Source: Alphaproteobacteria bacterium
GTDB lineage: Bacteria > Pseudomonadota > Alphaproteobacteria > JACAEB01
Reading direction: 5' to 3'
Length of the DNA: 64,000 nucleotides
NCBI GenBank assembly: GCA_024236075.1
Contig: JACKLE010000007.1
Location: 53,263 to 117,262 of the forward strand
Shown piece by piece: positions 28,081 to 36,968 of the stretch. The translations under genes were made by a program, and so were the position numbers. A model generated the notes under the pieces. The model was given only the letters and a program-made list of their open reading frames with translations, ran no database searches and was not told the DNA's origin. Numbering within the stretch: the first letter of the stretch is position 1; the number at the start of each line of letters is the position of its first letter.

Positions 28081-28425
28081 GTGGCTTTTTCCTCCTCAGC
28101 AATTGTCATTTTGTTCTTGCGCTTTCATCGCGCGCACCTCTCCTGTCGCTTCGTCTACTGACGGCCAAGCGGTTGGGAGAGTTTGGGGGTCGAACGCGGA
28201 ACGCGTCACAGAAACGCCGTGACGCCGACCATGGTACCGGTAACATATGATTTGTCAAAATTTCCGCATGCAGTCGTATTAGATTTGAAATTCGCGTGCG
28301 AGGCGATATTGGATTTTGGGCGAATTCTACGCCCGAAGCCCCAAGGACGGAGAGCCAAGGCTGATCGCAGGCTTTGTCAGACACGTGCCGTTTGAGCCAG
28401 ACGCGCCTCATGTCGGAGCCCGCCC
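28081..28425. other. AT-rich divergent intergenic region
   Basis: About 345 bases between the divergent secreted-protein and MFS genes, with no gene. It contains the LacI-type operator at 28231-28246, a possible plus-strand promoter (TTGTCA at 28252, TATTAG at 28277) and a small dyad GGGCG-N7-CGCCC at 28318-28334. Confidence 0.6.
28231..28246. promoter_or_regulatory. LacI-family operator-like palindrome
   Basis: ATGGTACCGGTAACAT is one mismatch from the symmetric ATGTTACCGGTAACAT that GntR/IdnR-type LacI-family regulators bind. It lies between two divergent genes, directly before a possible -35 (TTGTCA) for the MFS gene. No LacI-family gene is in the window. Confidence 0.5.
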
Positions 28426-29754
28426 ATGACGACGAGCGAGACGACCGCCCCCCCGGGCGCCCCCAGCAAGGACCATGCGGAATTTCTCGGCAACGCCAAA
28501 TGGGTGGCGCTCGGAATTCTCTTCGTCGTCTATGTGTTCAATTTCATCGACCGGCAGATCTTCGCGATCCTGCAGGAATCCATAAAGCGCGATCTCGGCC
28601 TCAGCGACACCGAGCTCGGCCTGCTCGGCGGCTTCACCTTCGCGCTCTTCTACACGACCTTCGGCGTTCCCATCGCGCGGCTCGCCGACCGCTCGAACCG
28701 CTCGCTCATCATCGCGGTGTGCCTCGCGGTGTGGAGCTTCATGACCATTCTGTGCGGACGGGCCGTCAATTTCTGGACGCTCGCGCTCGCGCGCATCGGG
28801 GTCGGCATCGGCGAGGCGGGCTGCTCGCCCTCGGCCCACTCGATCATCTCCGACTATTTTCCCCCGAAGGAGCGCGCCGGCGCGCTCGCCATCTATTCCG
28901 TGGGCATCAATGTCGGCGTGATGTTCGGCTTCTTCGCGGGCGGCTTCATCGACCAGTATTTCGGCTGGCGCCATGCGTTCCTGGCCGTCGGCCTGCCGGG
29001 CCTGCTCTTCGCGCTCGTCGTGAAGTTCTTCCTCAAGGAGCCGCCGCGCGGGCTCGCCGAGGGCCGGGTCGACGAGATCAAGGCGTCCGCTCCGCCCAAA
29101 ATGGTCGAGGCGTTCAAGACTCTCTGGAAGCGCCGCTCCTTCCGCCATATCTCGGTCGCTTCCGGGCTGCACGCCTTCGTCGCCTACGGCAACCAGTTCC
29201 TGCCTCCCTTCTTCCAGCGCGTCCACGGCTTCGAGACGGGCGAGCTCAGCCTCTGGCTCGGGCTGATGAGCGGAATCGTCGGCGGGCTCGGCGTGCTCGC
29301 CGGCGGCTGGCTGTCCGACCGCTACGGCGCGAAGGACCGCCGCTGGCTCACCTGGATTCCGGCCGTCGCCATTCTCGCGGCCCTGCCCTTCGCGATGGCC
29401 GGCCTGCTGGTGCCGTCGGGCTACATGGCGCTGGCGCTGCTCACCATCCCCGCCTTCCTCAACCCGATCTACACGGGGCCGACCTGGGCCATGACGCAGG
29501 GCCTCGTGGGACCGCGCATGCGCGCCGTCGCGGTCGCGGTGCTCTTCTTCATCCTCAACATGGTGGGACTGGGCTTCGGGCCGGTCGCCGTCGGCATGCT
29601 GAGCGACGCGTTCGCCGCGCACGGCTTCGGCACGAGCTCCATCCGCTGGGCGCTGCTCGCGACGGGCCTCATCAACATCTGGGCGGCGGTGCATTACATC
29701 CTCGCCGCGCGCACGCTGCGCGAGGAGATGGCGGCGGCCGAGCGCGGCGAGTGA
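28426..29754 (+). CDS. MFS transporter (spinster-like)
   Basis: Twelve-helix major facilitator of 442 residues. It has the MFS loop motif after helix 2 (GVPIARLADRSNRSLII), FIDRQIFAILQ in helix 1 and ARIGVGIGEAGCSPS in helix 4, which is typical of spinster-like proteins in alphaproteobacterial catabolic loci. The ATG has CGGAGCC seven bases upstream. The substrate is unknown; the LacI-type operator upstream suggests a sugar or sugar acid. It converges with the TPR gene after seven bases. Confidence 0.88.
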   Translation: MTTSETTAPPGAPSKDHAEFLGNAKWVALGILFVVYVFNFIDRQIFAILQESIKRDLGLSDTELGLLGGFTFALFYTTFGVPIARLADRSNRSLIIAVCLAVWSFMTILCGRAVNFWTLALARIGVGIGEAGCSPSAHSIISDYFPPKERAGALAIYSVGINVGVMFGFFAGGFIDQYFGWRHAFLAVGLPGLLFALVVKFFLKEPPRGLAEGRVDEIKASAPPKMVEAFKTLWKRRSFRHISVASGLHAFVAYGNQFLPPFFQRVHGFETGELSLWLGLMSGIVGGLGVLAGGWLSDRYGAKDRRWLTWIPAVAILAALPFAMAGLLVPSGYMALALLTIPAFLNPIYTGPTWAMTQGLVGPRMRAVAVAVLFFILNMVGLGFGPVAVGMLSDAFAAHGFGTSSIRWALLATGLINIWAAVHYILAARTLREEMAAAERGE

Positions 29755-29761
29755 GCGGCGC

Positions 29762-30502
29762 TCAGCCCCCGAGCAGCCGGCGCGCCTCGCCGAGCCACTC
29801 CTTCTGGTCCCGCCGGTAGCGCGGCGAGGAGCGCTCCGCGAAGGCCAGGCTGTCGTCGAGAAGCCGGCGCGCGACTGCGTCCTCGCCCGTGGCCATGAGA
29901 AACCTCGCGAAGCGCACGCGGGCCTCCTCGCCCTGAAAGCGCGGCACCAGCGCGGCATAGGCCTTGCGCGCTTCCGCGTTCCTCTCCTGCCCCTCGAGCG
30001 CGCGCGCCAGCAAAAGCTCGGCGGGCGGATCGAAGCGCCCGGGGTCGACCGTCTCGAGGCGCTCGAGCACCTCCTGCGCCCCGGCGAAATCGCCCGTCGC
30101 GAAGCGCGCCCGCGCAAGGCCGTGGAGAATGACCCCGTCGTCGGCATAGATGCCTTCGGCCGCGCTCTCGAAGAGCTCGCGCGCCTCGCCGGCCTGGCCC
30201 CGCGCCAGATATTCCTCCGCGAGCGCGCGCTTGGCGTCCGCCGAGCCGACGAGATCGGCCGCCTCCCGCTTGCGCCGGTAGTCGCGGTCGGGATCGACGA
30301 GCTTGACGACGCCCTGGCGCGCGCGATGGGCCGTGCGCGTGCCCGCGAGCTCGGGAAGGACGATCGCGAAGAAGTAGATCGCGCAGCCGATGACCGGAAG
30401 AAAGACGATGATGTAGATCCAGGGCCAGACATTGCCCGAGCGCACGGCATGGACGCCGCAAAGGATCTGCAGGGCTATCGTCGCAATGGCGATGAGCGGC
30501 AT
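29762..30502 (-). CDS. Membrane protein with PLDc_N helices and TPR repeats
   Basis: 246 residues. Two N-terminal membrane helices (about 1-20 and 25-50) with a VWPWIYIIVFLPVIGCAIYF stretch match the PLDc_N type. A soluble region with tetratricopeptide-like repeats (about 85-230) follows, with motifs such as AEEYLARGQAGEARELFE and ARARFATGDFAGAQEVLE. It is probably a cytoplasmic-facing scaffold tethered to the inner membrane; its partner is unknown. Confidence 0.8.
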   Translation of the reverse strand: MPLIAIATIALQILCGVHAVRSGNVWPWIYIIVFLPVIGCAIYFFAIVLPELAGTRTAHRARQGVVKLVDPDRDYRRKREAADLVGSADAKRALAEEYLARGQAGEARELFESAAEGIYADDGVILHGLARARFATGDFAGAQEVLERLETVDPGRFDPPAELLLARALEGQERNAEARKAYAALVPRFQGEEARVRFARFLMATGEDAVARRLLDDSLAFAERSSPRYRRDQKEWLGEARRLLGG

Positions 30503-30699
30503 GGCCTTTCCCCGGATCGACAGCGGGGCTCTATACCATGGAGCCCGTGCCCATTACAGATGCGTCGTCTCTACGTCCGGCCCTCATCGCCTCCATGTGC
30601 TTTCCGCCGGCCGGCACGGCACGAGACGCGCCGTTCGGGACGCATCGAAGCCGGGCCCATGCCCGCGCGCGAACTCCTCCGCCGGCGGACCGACGCGCC

Positions 30700-31428
30700 T
30701 CAATCGGCCTTCGAGCGTTCGCGCTCGATGCGCTCGTAGGCGGCATTGATGGCGACGAGGCGGTCGTTCGCGAGCTTCAGGAACTCCTCCGGCACGCCGC
30801 GCGCGGCGAGCGCGTCCGGATGGTTCGCCTTCACGAGGGCGCGATAGGCGGCCTTCGCCTCCTCCGCGCTCGCGCCCGGCTCGAGCCCGAGCACGGCATA
30901 GGCGTCGAGGCGGGCATCGCCGAGATGGCGCGCCGCGATGCGCTCGAAGGCGAGCCCCGCGAAGCCGAAGATGCGCGAGACCTCCCTGAGGAAAATGAGC
31001 TCCTTCTCGTGCACGCTGCCGTCGGCCTTGGCGATGTGGAAGAGGCCGTCGAGCAGGTCCTCGAGTATCGGCGCGCCCGTCTCGAAGAGGCGCGCGATCT
31101 GGCGGGCATAGGCCTCGTACCCGGCGACGTCCTGGCGCGCGAGGTCGTAGATGCGCCGGACATTCTCGACCTCGTGCGGCGGCACGGCGAAGATCTGGCG
31201 GAAGGCCTCGATCTCCTCGTCGCTGACCGTTCCGTCCGCTTTCGCCATCTTCGCCGAGAGCGCGATGACGCCGATGGTGAAGGCCACGTCCCGCTCGCCG
31301 GGGCGCAGCTCGCGCGCGTCGCGGTGGCGGTCCACGAGATGGCCCGCCACGGTGCCGAAAAGCGCTCCGAGCGGCCCGCCGACGGCAAATCCCGCCACGG
31401 CGCCGGCGAGCTTTCCCCATATGGACAT
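30700..31428 (-). CDS. djlA: DjlA-like membrane J-domain/TerB protein
   Basis: Co-chaperone that could recruit DnaK to the membrane. The 242 residues contain an N-terminal glycine-zipper membrane helix (GAVAGFAVGGPLGALFG), a TerB-like helical domain (about 45-160; MAKADGTVSDEEIEAFR) and a C-terminal J domain with intact HPD (ANHPDAL). I chose the ATG at 31428 (MSIWGK); longer versions add non-homologous sequence. It is divergent from the oxoprolinase gene. Confidence 0.88.
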   Translation of the reverse strand: MSIWGKLAGAVAGFAVGGPLGALFGTVAGHLVDRHRDARELRPGERDVAFTIGVIALSAKMAKADGTVSDEEIEAFRQIFAVPPHEVENVRRIYDLARQDVAGYEAYARQIARLFETGAPILEDLLDGLFHIAKADGSVHEKELIFLREVSRIFGFAGLAFERIAARHLGDARLDAYAVLGLEPGASAEEAKAAYRALVKANHPDALAARGVPEEFLKLANDRLVAINAAYERIERERSKAD

Positions 31429-31480
31429 GACCGACCGCTTCCTGCCTAGTTGGGCCTCGCGGGCCTGCGGAGTGAACAGG

Positions 31481-34400
31481 GTGAGTCTAAGGCGAGGAGA
31501 GCGTCCGGGCCAATGGCGGTTTTGGGTCGATCGCGGCGGCACGTTCACGGATGTGCTGGCCCGCGGGCCCGACGGGACCTTGCGCGAGGCGAAGCTGCTC
31601 TCGCAGGCGCCGGCCTACCCGGACGCGGCGGTCGAAGGCATCCGCAGGCTGATGGGTCTCGGCGACGGCCCGGTCCCGCCCGAGGCGGTGGACGAGATCC
31701 GGCTCGGAACGACCGTCGCGACGAATGCCCTGCTCACGCGTTCGGGCGCGCGGACGGCCTTCGTGACGACCGAGGGCTTCGGCGACGCGCTTCTCATCGG
31801 CACGCAGGCGCGCCCCGACATCTTCGCGCTGCGCATCGAGAAGCCCGCGCCCCTCTTCGCCGAGGTGCTCGAGGTCGCCGAGCGCGTGACGGCCGAAGGC
31901 GAGGTGCGCGCGGCGCCCGACGAGGCGACCGTGCGCCGGGGCCTCGAGGCGGCGCGGGCGAAGGGCTGCGAGGCCGCGGCGATCGCCTTCGTCCATGCCT
32001 GGCGCCATCCCGCCCACGAGCGCGCGGTCGCCGCCTGGGCGCGCGAGATATTTCCCCATGTGCGCGCGAGCCACGAGACGAGCGAGCTCATGCGCTTTCT
32101 TCCGCGGGCGGAGACGACGGTCGCGGACGCCTATCTCGCGCCGGTCATGGCGCGCTATCTCGCATCTCTGCGCGAGGCCCTGGGATGGAGCCTCGAGGAC
32201 GCGCGACGGAGGCTCTTCTTCATGCGCTCCAATGGCGGCCTCGCGGGGCTCGAGGCCTTCGGCGGCAAGGACGCGGTGCTCTCCGGCCCCGCGGGAGGGG
32301 TCGTCGGCATGGCGCGCACCGGCGAGGCGGCGGGCTTTGCGCGGCTCATCGGCTTCGACATGGGCGGAACCTCGACCGATGTCGCGCGCTATGCGGGCGC
32401 CTTCGAGCGCACCGAGGGGCGCACGGTCGCGGGCGTGCGCCTCGCCGTGCCGATGCTCGACATCCATACGGTCGCCGCGGGCGGCGGATCGGTCCTGCGC
32501 TTCGACGGCGAGCGCCTGCGCGTCGGCCCCGAAAGCGCGGGCGCGGACCCGGGGCCCGCCGCCTATGGCCGGGGCGGTCCGCTCACGGTCACGGACGCGA
32601 ACCTCCTGCTGGGCCGTCTTCAGGCGGAGCATTTCCCGAAGGTGTTCGGGCCGGGCGGAGACGCGCCGCTCGACCTCGGCGCCGTGCGCGCGGGATTCGA
32701 CCGTCTCGCGGCCGAGATGGGCGCACGCCTCTCGCCCGAGGAGATCGCGGAAGGCGCGCTCGCCATCGCGGTCGAGACCATGTCGCAGGCGATCCGCACG
32801 ATCTCGATCGCGCGCGGCCACGATGCGCGCGAGCATGCGCTGAGCTGCTTCGGCGGCGCGGGTGGGCAGCATGCGGCGAGGGTCGCGCAGGCCCTTGGCA
32901 TGCGGACGGTCTATGTCCACCCGCAGGCCTCGCTTCTCTCGGCGCTCGGCCTCGGCCTCTCGGCGCGCAGCGAGATCGGCGAGCGCACGCTCGAGGTCGC
33001 GCTCGGCGAGGAGGGCCTCGCGGCCGCGCGGGCGGCGGCGGACGAGCTCGACGCGCAGAACCGCGCGGGCCTCCAGGCCTCGCACGCGGACGACGAGGCG
33101 CTGAGCGCGCGGGCGCAGGCCCTGCTGCGCTCGGGCGGCAGCGACACCACCATCCCGGTGCCGCTCGGCGCGCCGGACGAGATGGCCGCCGCCTATGCGC
33201 GCCTCCATGAAAGCCGCTTCGGATTTGCCGGGGAGGCGGATCTGCGCATCGCGGCGGTGCGCGTCGAGACGGCCGAGCGGGCGCCGGACGCGCGCGCCCT
33301 GCGCGCCGTGCCGCCGCCCGGCGGGCCAGCACCATCCGTGCACGTCCGTCTTTTCTCGGAGGGAGGCTGGAGCGAGGCGCCGCTTCGCGCGGCGCAGGCG
33401 ATCGGCCCGGACGCGCGCATCGCGGGGCCCGCTCTGCTCGTCGCGCCGCATACGACCGTCGTCGTCGAGCGCGGCTGGACCGCGCGCCGCCTCGCGGACG
33501 GCGGCCTCGTGCTGTCGCGGGACGGCGAGGCGGAGAGCGCCGCGACCGACGCCGAGTGCGCCGACCCCATCCGCCTCGAGCTCTACAACCGGCGCTTCAT
33601 GGCGATCGCCGAGCAGATGGGCGCCGCGCTCGAGATGACCGCGAGCTCGGTCAACATCAAGGAGCGCCTCGACTTCTCCTGCGCGCTCTTCGACGCGCAG
33701 GCGCGCCTCGTCGCCAACGCGCCGCACATCCCGGTCCATCTCGGCTCGATGGGCGCGGCGGTGGCGGCAGTGCGCGAGGCGACGAGGGCGAGCCTCCGGC
33801 CGGGCGATGTCTACGCCACCAACGATCCCTATCGCGGCGGCACGCATCTGCCCGACATCACCGTCGTCATGCCCGTCTATCCGCCGGCGGAGGACAAGCC
33901 CGCCTTCTGGATCGCCGCGCGCGGACATCACGCCGACATAGGCGGCCTCACGCCGGGCTCCATGCCGGCGAGCTCGCGAACGCTGGAGGAGGAAGGCATC
34001 GTCCTCTCCTGCCTCAAGATCGTCTCGGGGGGCCGCCTCGAGGAAGCGGTCTTGCGCGCGGCGCTGGCGGCCGGACCCAATCCGGCGCGCAACCCCGACC
34101 AGAATGTCGCGGACATCAGGGCACAGATCGCGGCCTGCCGGCAGGGCGCGGACGCGCTCGTCGCGCTCTGCGGCGAGGTGGGGCGCGAGACCGTCGCGGC
34201 CTTCATGGGCCACGTTCAGGCGAACGGCGAGGCCGCCGTCCGGCGCACGATCTCCCGCCTTCGGGACGGCGACGCGCTGTACACGCATGAAAGCGGCACC
34301 ATCGTGGTTCGCGTGCGCATCGACCGGGCGGGCGGGCGCGCAAGGCTCGACTTCACGGGAACGGGCGGCATGAGCGAGGGAAACCGCAACGCGCCGCTCG

Positions 34401-35089
34401 CCATCGTGCGGGCGGCGGCGCTCTATGTCTTTCGCTGCCTCGTGGGCGACGACATCCCGCTCAACGACGGCTGCCTCGTGCCGCTCGACATCGCGGTGCC
34501 CGAGGGCTCGCTCATCAATCCGCGCGCGCCGGCCGCCGTCGTCGCCGGCAATGTCGAGACCAGCCAGGCCGTGGTCAACGCGCTCCTCCTCGCCCTCGGC
34601 GCCGAGGCCGCGAGCCAGGGCACGATGAACAATCTGACGCTGGGCGACGCGTCGTCCCAGTACTACGAGACGCTTTGCGGCGGCGCGGGAGCGGGCGAGG
34701 GCTTTGCCGGCGCGGACGCGGTGCACACCCACATGACGAATTCGCGCCTCACCGACGTCGAGATCCTCGAGACGCGCTTTCCCGTCCTGGTGCGGAGCTT
34801 CTCGATCCGCCGCGGCTCGGGCGGCGCCGGGCGATGGCGCGGCGGCGACGGCGCGGTGCGCGTGCTCGAGGCGCGCCGGCCGCTCACCCTGTCGCTGCTG
34901 ACGAGCCACCGCTCGGCCGGCCCGCCGGGCCTCCTGGGCGGCGCGCCCGGCGCGCCCGGGCGCAATGCCGTCCGCCGCGCCGACGGGCGCCTCGAGGCGC
35001 TCGCGCCCTCGGCATCGGCGGAGCTTCTCGCCGGCGACGCGGTCGTCGTGGAGACGCCGGGCGGAGGCGGCTTCGGCAGGAAGGCTTGA
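31481..35089 (+). CDS. 5-oxoprolinase / hydantoinase (HyuA-HyuB fused)
   Basis: ATP-dependent ring-opening amidohydrolase of 1202 residues, the full length of single-chain OplAH. The A half (about 1-690) begins with RFWVDRGGTFTDV and contains GFDMGGTSTDVARY and GGGSVL (ATP fold). The B half (about 700-1200) contains NIKERLDFSCALFD, GDVYATNDPYRGGTHLPD and RGHHADIGG. The substrate may be 5-oxoproline or a hydantoin; sequence alone does not decide. The GTG start follows a possible AGG. The large opposite-strand frame across it is an artefact of GC-rich codons. Confidence 0.92.
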   Translation: MSLRRGERPGQWRFWVDRGGTFTDVLARGPDGTLREAKLLSQAPAYPDAAVEGIRRLMGLGDGPVPPEAVDEIRLGTTVATNALLTRSGARTAFVTTEGFGDALLIGTQARPDIFALRIEKPAPLFAEVLEVAERVTAEGEVRAAPDEATVRRGLEAARAKGCEAAAIAFVHAWRHPAHERAVAAWAREIFPHVRASHETSELMRFLPRAETTVADAYLAPVMARYLASLREALGWSLEDARRRLFFMRSNGGLAGLEAFGGKDAVLSGPAGGVVGMARTGEAAGFARLIGFDMGGTSTDVARYAGAFERTEGRTVAGVRLAVPMLDIHTVAAGGGSVLRFDGERLRVGPESAGADPGPAAYGRGGPLTVTDANLLLGRLQAEHFPKVFGPGGDAPLDLGAVRAGFDRLAAEMGARLSPEEIAEGALAIAVETMSQAIRTISIARGHDAREHALSCFGGAGGQHAARVAQALGMRTVYVHPQASLLSALGLGLSARSEIGERTLEVALGEEGLAAARAAADELDAQNRAGLQASHADDEALSARAQALLRSGGSDTTIPVPLGAPDEMAAAYARLHESRFGFAGEADLRIAAVRVETAERAPDARALRAVPPPGGPAPSVHVRLFSEGGWSEAPLRAAQAIGPDARIAGPALLVAPHTTVVVERGWTARRLADGGLVLSRDGEAESAATDAECADPIRLELYNRRFMAIAEQMGAALEMTASSVNIKERLDFSCALFDAQARLVANAPHIPVHLGSMGAAVAAVREATRASLRPGDVYATNDPYRGGTHLPDITVVMPVYPPAEDKPAFWIAARGHHADIGGLTPGSMPASSRTLEEEGIVLSCLKIVSGGRLEEAVLRAALAAGPNPARNPDQNVADIRAQIAACRQGADALVALCGEVGRETVAAFMGHVQANGEAAVRRTISRLRDGDALYTHESGTIVVRVRIDRAGGRARLDFTGTGGMSEGNRNAPLAIVRAAALYVFRCLVGDDIPLNDGCLVPLDIAVPEGSLINPRAPAAVVAGNVETSQAVVNALLLALGAEAASQGTMNNLTLGDASSQYYETLCGGAGAGEGFAGADAVHTHMTNSRLTDVEILETRFPVLVRSFSIRRGSGGAGRWRGGDGAVRVLEARRPLTLSLLTSHRSAGPPGLLGGAPGAPGRNAVRRADGRLEALAPSASAELLAGDAVVVETPGGGGFGRKA

Positions 35090-35482
35090 GGCGGCCGGCG
35101 GCCGCGGCACGCGCGAATCTGCGGGGCCCTTTCGACGGGCCCGGACAGGCTTGACACCGCCCGACTCGGGTCAGTTCATCGATATTTTAGGTGACGGAAA
35201 TCGCTTTCAAATCCGGATGTTAATCCAGGTTTGCAGCGCAGCATCGGCAGTGCAGCGACGAATTCAGTTGGCGGCCTGCCCGGCCTTCGGCACACTTTCT
35301 GCCCGTGCCCCCGAAAGGGGCGCGTCCGAAAAGGCCAAAGAGCCTTTGAGGCGGTTCGAAGGTCTCGTTTTGGGGCGATGCCGACAGGCGAACGCCCGCC
35401 GGACGGACCTTCAGGAAGCGCTTCGAGCGTGTGGTGTCTTCGCCCCGGAACCGGGTGCACCACAAAGGCCATGGAGGACCTG
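35090..35482. other. Non-coding stretch with tandem hairpins, possible structured RNA
   Basis: Nearly 400 bases without a convincing gene. It starts with a weak GGGCCC-N7-GGGCCC hairpin (35124-35142) after the oxoprolinase. A TTGACA at 35151 with GTTCAT 17 bases on could be a promoter. Two hairpins follow: GCCCC-CGAAA-GGGGC (35307-35321) and AAAGGC-N6-GCCTTT (35330-35347). The region leads into the small membrane ORF. It could be a long leader or an sRNA. Confidence 0.4.
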
Positions 35483-35626
35483 ATGAGCTCTCACCCCGAT
35501 CCGGCCTACCGGCGACGTTCCGGTGCGCGCGCGATCTCGCCGGCGGCGGGGCTTACCCCCCTCGCCTATGTTGCGACCGGAGTGGTTTTCGCCTTTCTCT
35601 GCGCCATGGCGGTCGGCGTTCTCTGA
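35483..35626 (+). CDS. Small single-helix membrane protein
   Basis: 47 residues starting MSSHPDPAYRRRS and ending in one strong membrane helix (LAYVATGVVFAFLCAMAVGVL). The start is supported by GGAGG at 35473-35477, five bases upstream; an in-frame ATG four codons earlier is unlikely because it would overlap that site. Function is unknown. The good ribosome site and typical small-protein topology support a real gene. Confidence 0.6.
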   Translation: MSSHPDPAYRRRSGARAISPAAGLTPLAYVATGVVFAFLCAMAVGVL

Positions 35627-35951
35627 ACGCTTCGATCTCGCGGCAATTCAAACAGGCGGTCGGCAGATGCCGGCCGCCTTCTCGTTGCCGGCTCTAGGTC
35701 ACCGACTCATTGGCCCCCACCCCGTCATCCCGGAGCCTAGGCGAGCCCGGAAATGCTCGCATTTCCGGCCTTGCGAGCCTCGGCGTCCGGGATCTGCGGC
35801 TGGGCGATGCTCCGCAAGCGGCAGATCCCGGACAGCTCAATTTGCCGGCCAAATCAAACCCCGGCTTTCGCCGGGGCATGGATTTGGGGCAAATCTTGTC
35901 CCGGCGAAGGCCGGGATGGCTTCCAAGATGACGGCGTTGTGGGTCTGTGAC
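35627..35951. other. Intergenic region holding a dispersed palindromic element
   Basis: About 325 bases with no gene. Most of it is the 211-base element at 35723-35933. Confidence 0.6.
35723..35933. repeat. Intergenic repeat element with CGTCATC/GATGACG ends
   Basis: A 211-base element with perfect 7-base inverted ends, extended by CCCGG near the left end and CCGGGATGG near the right. An internal perfect hairpin CCGGAAATGC-tc-GCATTTCCGG lies at 35747-35768. It resembles the non-coding cgtcatcccgg-type elements scattered through alphaproteobacterial genomes; it encodes nothing. Confidence 0.6.
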
Positions 35952-36797
35952 CTAGGGCCCGGGCGCGACATCGGCGGTGCGCGCGCCGGCCGGGCTCGCC
36001 GAGAAGCGCGTGAGGACGAGCGTCGCGACGCCGATCGGCGTGTCCGCCTCGATGCGCTCGGGGACCAGCATCCGGGCGTGGTGCGCGCGGCTCATCGCGA
36101 TCCGCAGCGGCGGCACGGGGAACTCGTCGTCGTCGCGGTTCTTGGTCTTGAAGCCCGCCACGCGCTGATACTCCATGGCGCAGCCCAGGCTCGCGCCGTC
36201 CTCGCTCTCCTCCTCGAGGCGGAAGTTGAGGTTGTAGCGCCGCTTGCCGTCGTAGATCGGCACGGTCGCGCCGCAGGGCGCGTCCGCGCTCGCGCTGGAG
36301 CCCAGAATGACGAACAGCATGGCGCTCAGGGGATCGACCGTGGCGCGCTGCAGCTCCTCGCTCACCGGGCGCTTGGCGCGCGCCTTGTCGTAGGAGGGCT
36401 CGGCGAGGTCGAGCCGCGGCCGCCCCGCCTGCCAGGACATGCGCACCTTCTGCGTCTTGGAGCCGGCGCCCCTGAAATCCGAGCCATAGGTCGCCGGCGC
36501 GACGACGCCCTCGACGATGGCGCCCTGGGCCTGCGTGTCGTAATGGGACTTGAAGAGCGCGTCGGCGAGCCCGCGCGTCTCCAGCGTGGAGCGCGCCTCG
36601 TAGGAGGCGGGGCCGACGAGCGCGTCCATCGCCACCTCGCCCACCTCGAAGCCGCCGAGATGGATGGAGTAGGCGATGCGCACCTCCTCGCGGGCGGCCT
36701 TCTCCTCGGCCGCCGCCGCCGGCTGCGCCAGCGCGCCGAGGGCCGCGAGGAAGGCGCCGAGCGCCCCCGGGCGAATCGTCTGGGATGATGTCCACAT
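35952..36797 (-). CDS. DUF3108 periplasmic protein
   Basis: 281 residues with an N-terminal signal peptide (about 1-30, ALGAFLAALGALAQPAAAA) and a DUF3108 domain over most of the mature protein (YSIHLGGFEVGEVAMDA ... VYDGKRRYNL-type beta strands). Family members are predicted beta-rich periplasmic proteins of unknown role, often near cell-envelope genes. I chose the ATG at 36797, since AGAGG lies about nine bases upstream; a GTG at 36806 is too close to that site. It is divergent from the ddl gene. Confidence 0.82.
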   Translation of the reverse strand: MWTSSQTIRPGALGAFLAALGALAQPAAAAEEKAAREEVRIAYSIHLGGFEVGEVAMDALVGPASYEARSTLETRGLADALFKSHYDTQAQGAIVEGVVAPATYGSDFRGAGSKTQKVRMSWQAGRPRLDLAEPSYDKARAKRPVSEELQRATVDPLSAMLFVILGSSASADAPCGATVPIYDGKRRYNLNFRLEEESEDGASLGCAMEYQRVAGFKTKNRDDDEFPVPPLRIAMSRAHHARMLVPERIEADTPIGVATLVLTRFSASPAGARTADVAPGP

Positions 36798-36883
36798 CGG
36801 CGCCACCTCTCAGGCTTTTCGGGGCCGGGAGCCTCGCGCCGCATTGCGGCGCAAGTAGGGCTTCGCGGCAACGCGCCGCCCGA

Positions 36884-36912
36884 TTGAAATGGGCCGCGCC
36901 CAACGGCTAGAA
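36884..36912 (+). promoter_or_regulatory. Candidate promoter for the ddl-murF operon
   Basis: TTGAAA (36884-36889), 17 bases, CTAGAA (36907-36912), followed by a perfect hairpin CCTCCCG-cccg-CGGGAGG (36932-36949) just ahead of the ddl ribosome site. The hairpin could affect translation. Motif evidence only. Confidence 0.4.
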
Positions 36913-36968
36913 GGACGGGGCCATAGGCGCCCCTCCCGCCCGCGGGAGGCACTCCTCGGAGGCGAGAC

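Noticed and set aside
28408..30450. 680-residue minus-strand frame across MFS and TPR genes
   Set aside because: It spans two real genes in the wrong frame and shows no protein signature.
31487..35110. 1207-residue open frame on the minus strand
   Set aside because: Exactly antisense to the 5-oxoprolinase gene, whose motifs are intact; composition is artefactual.
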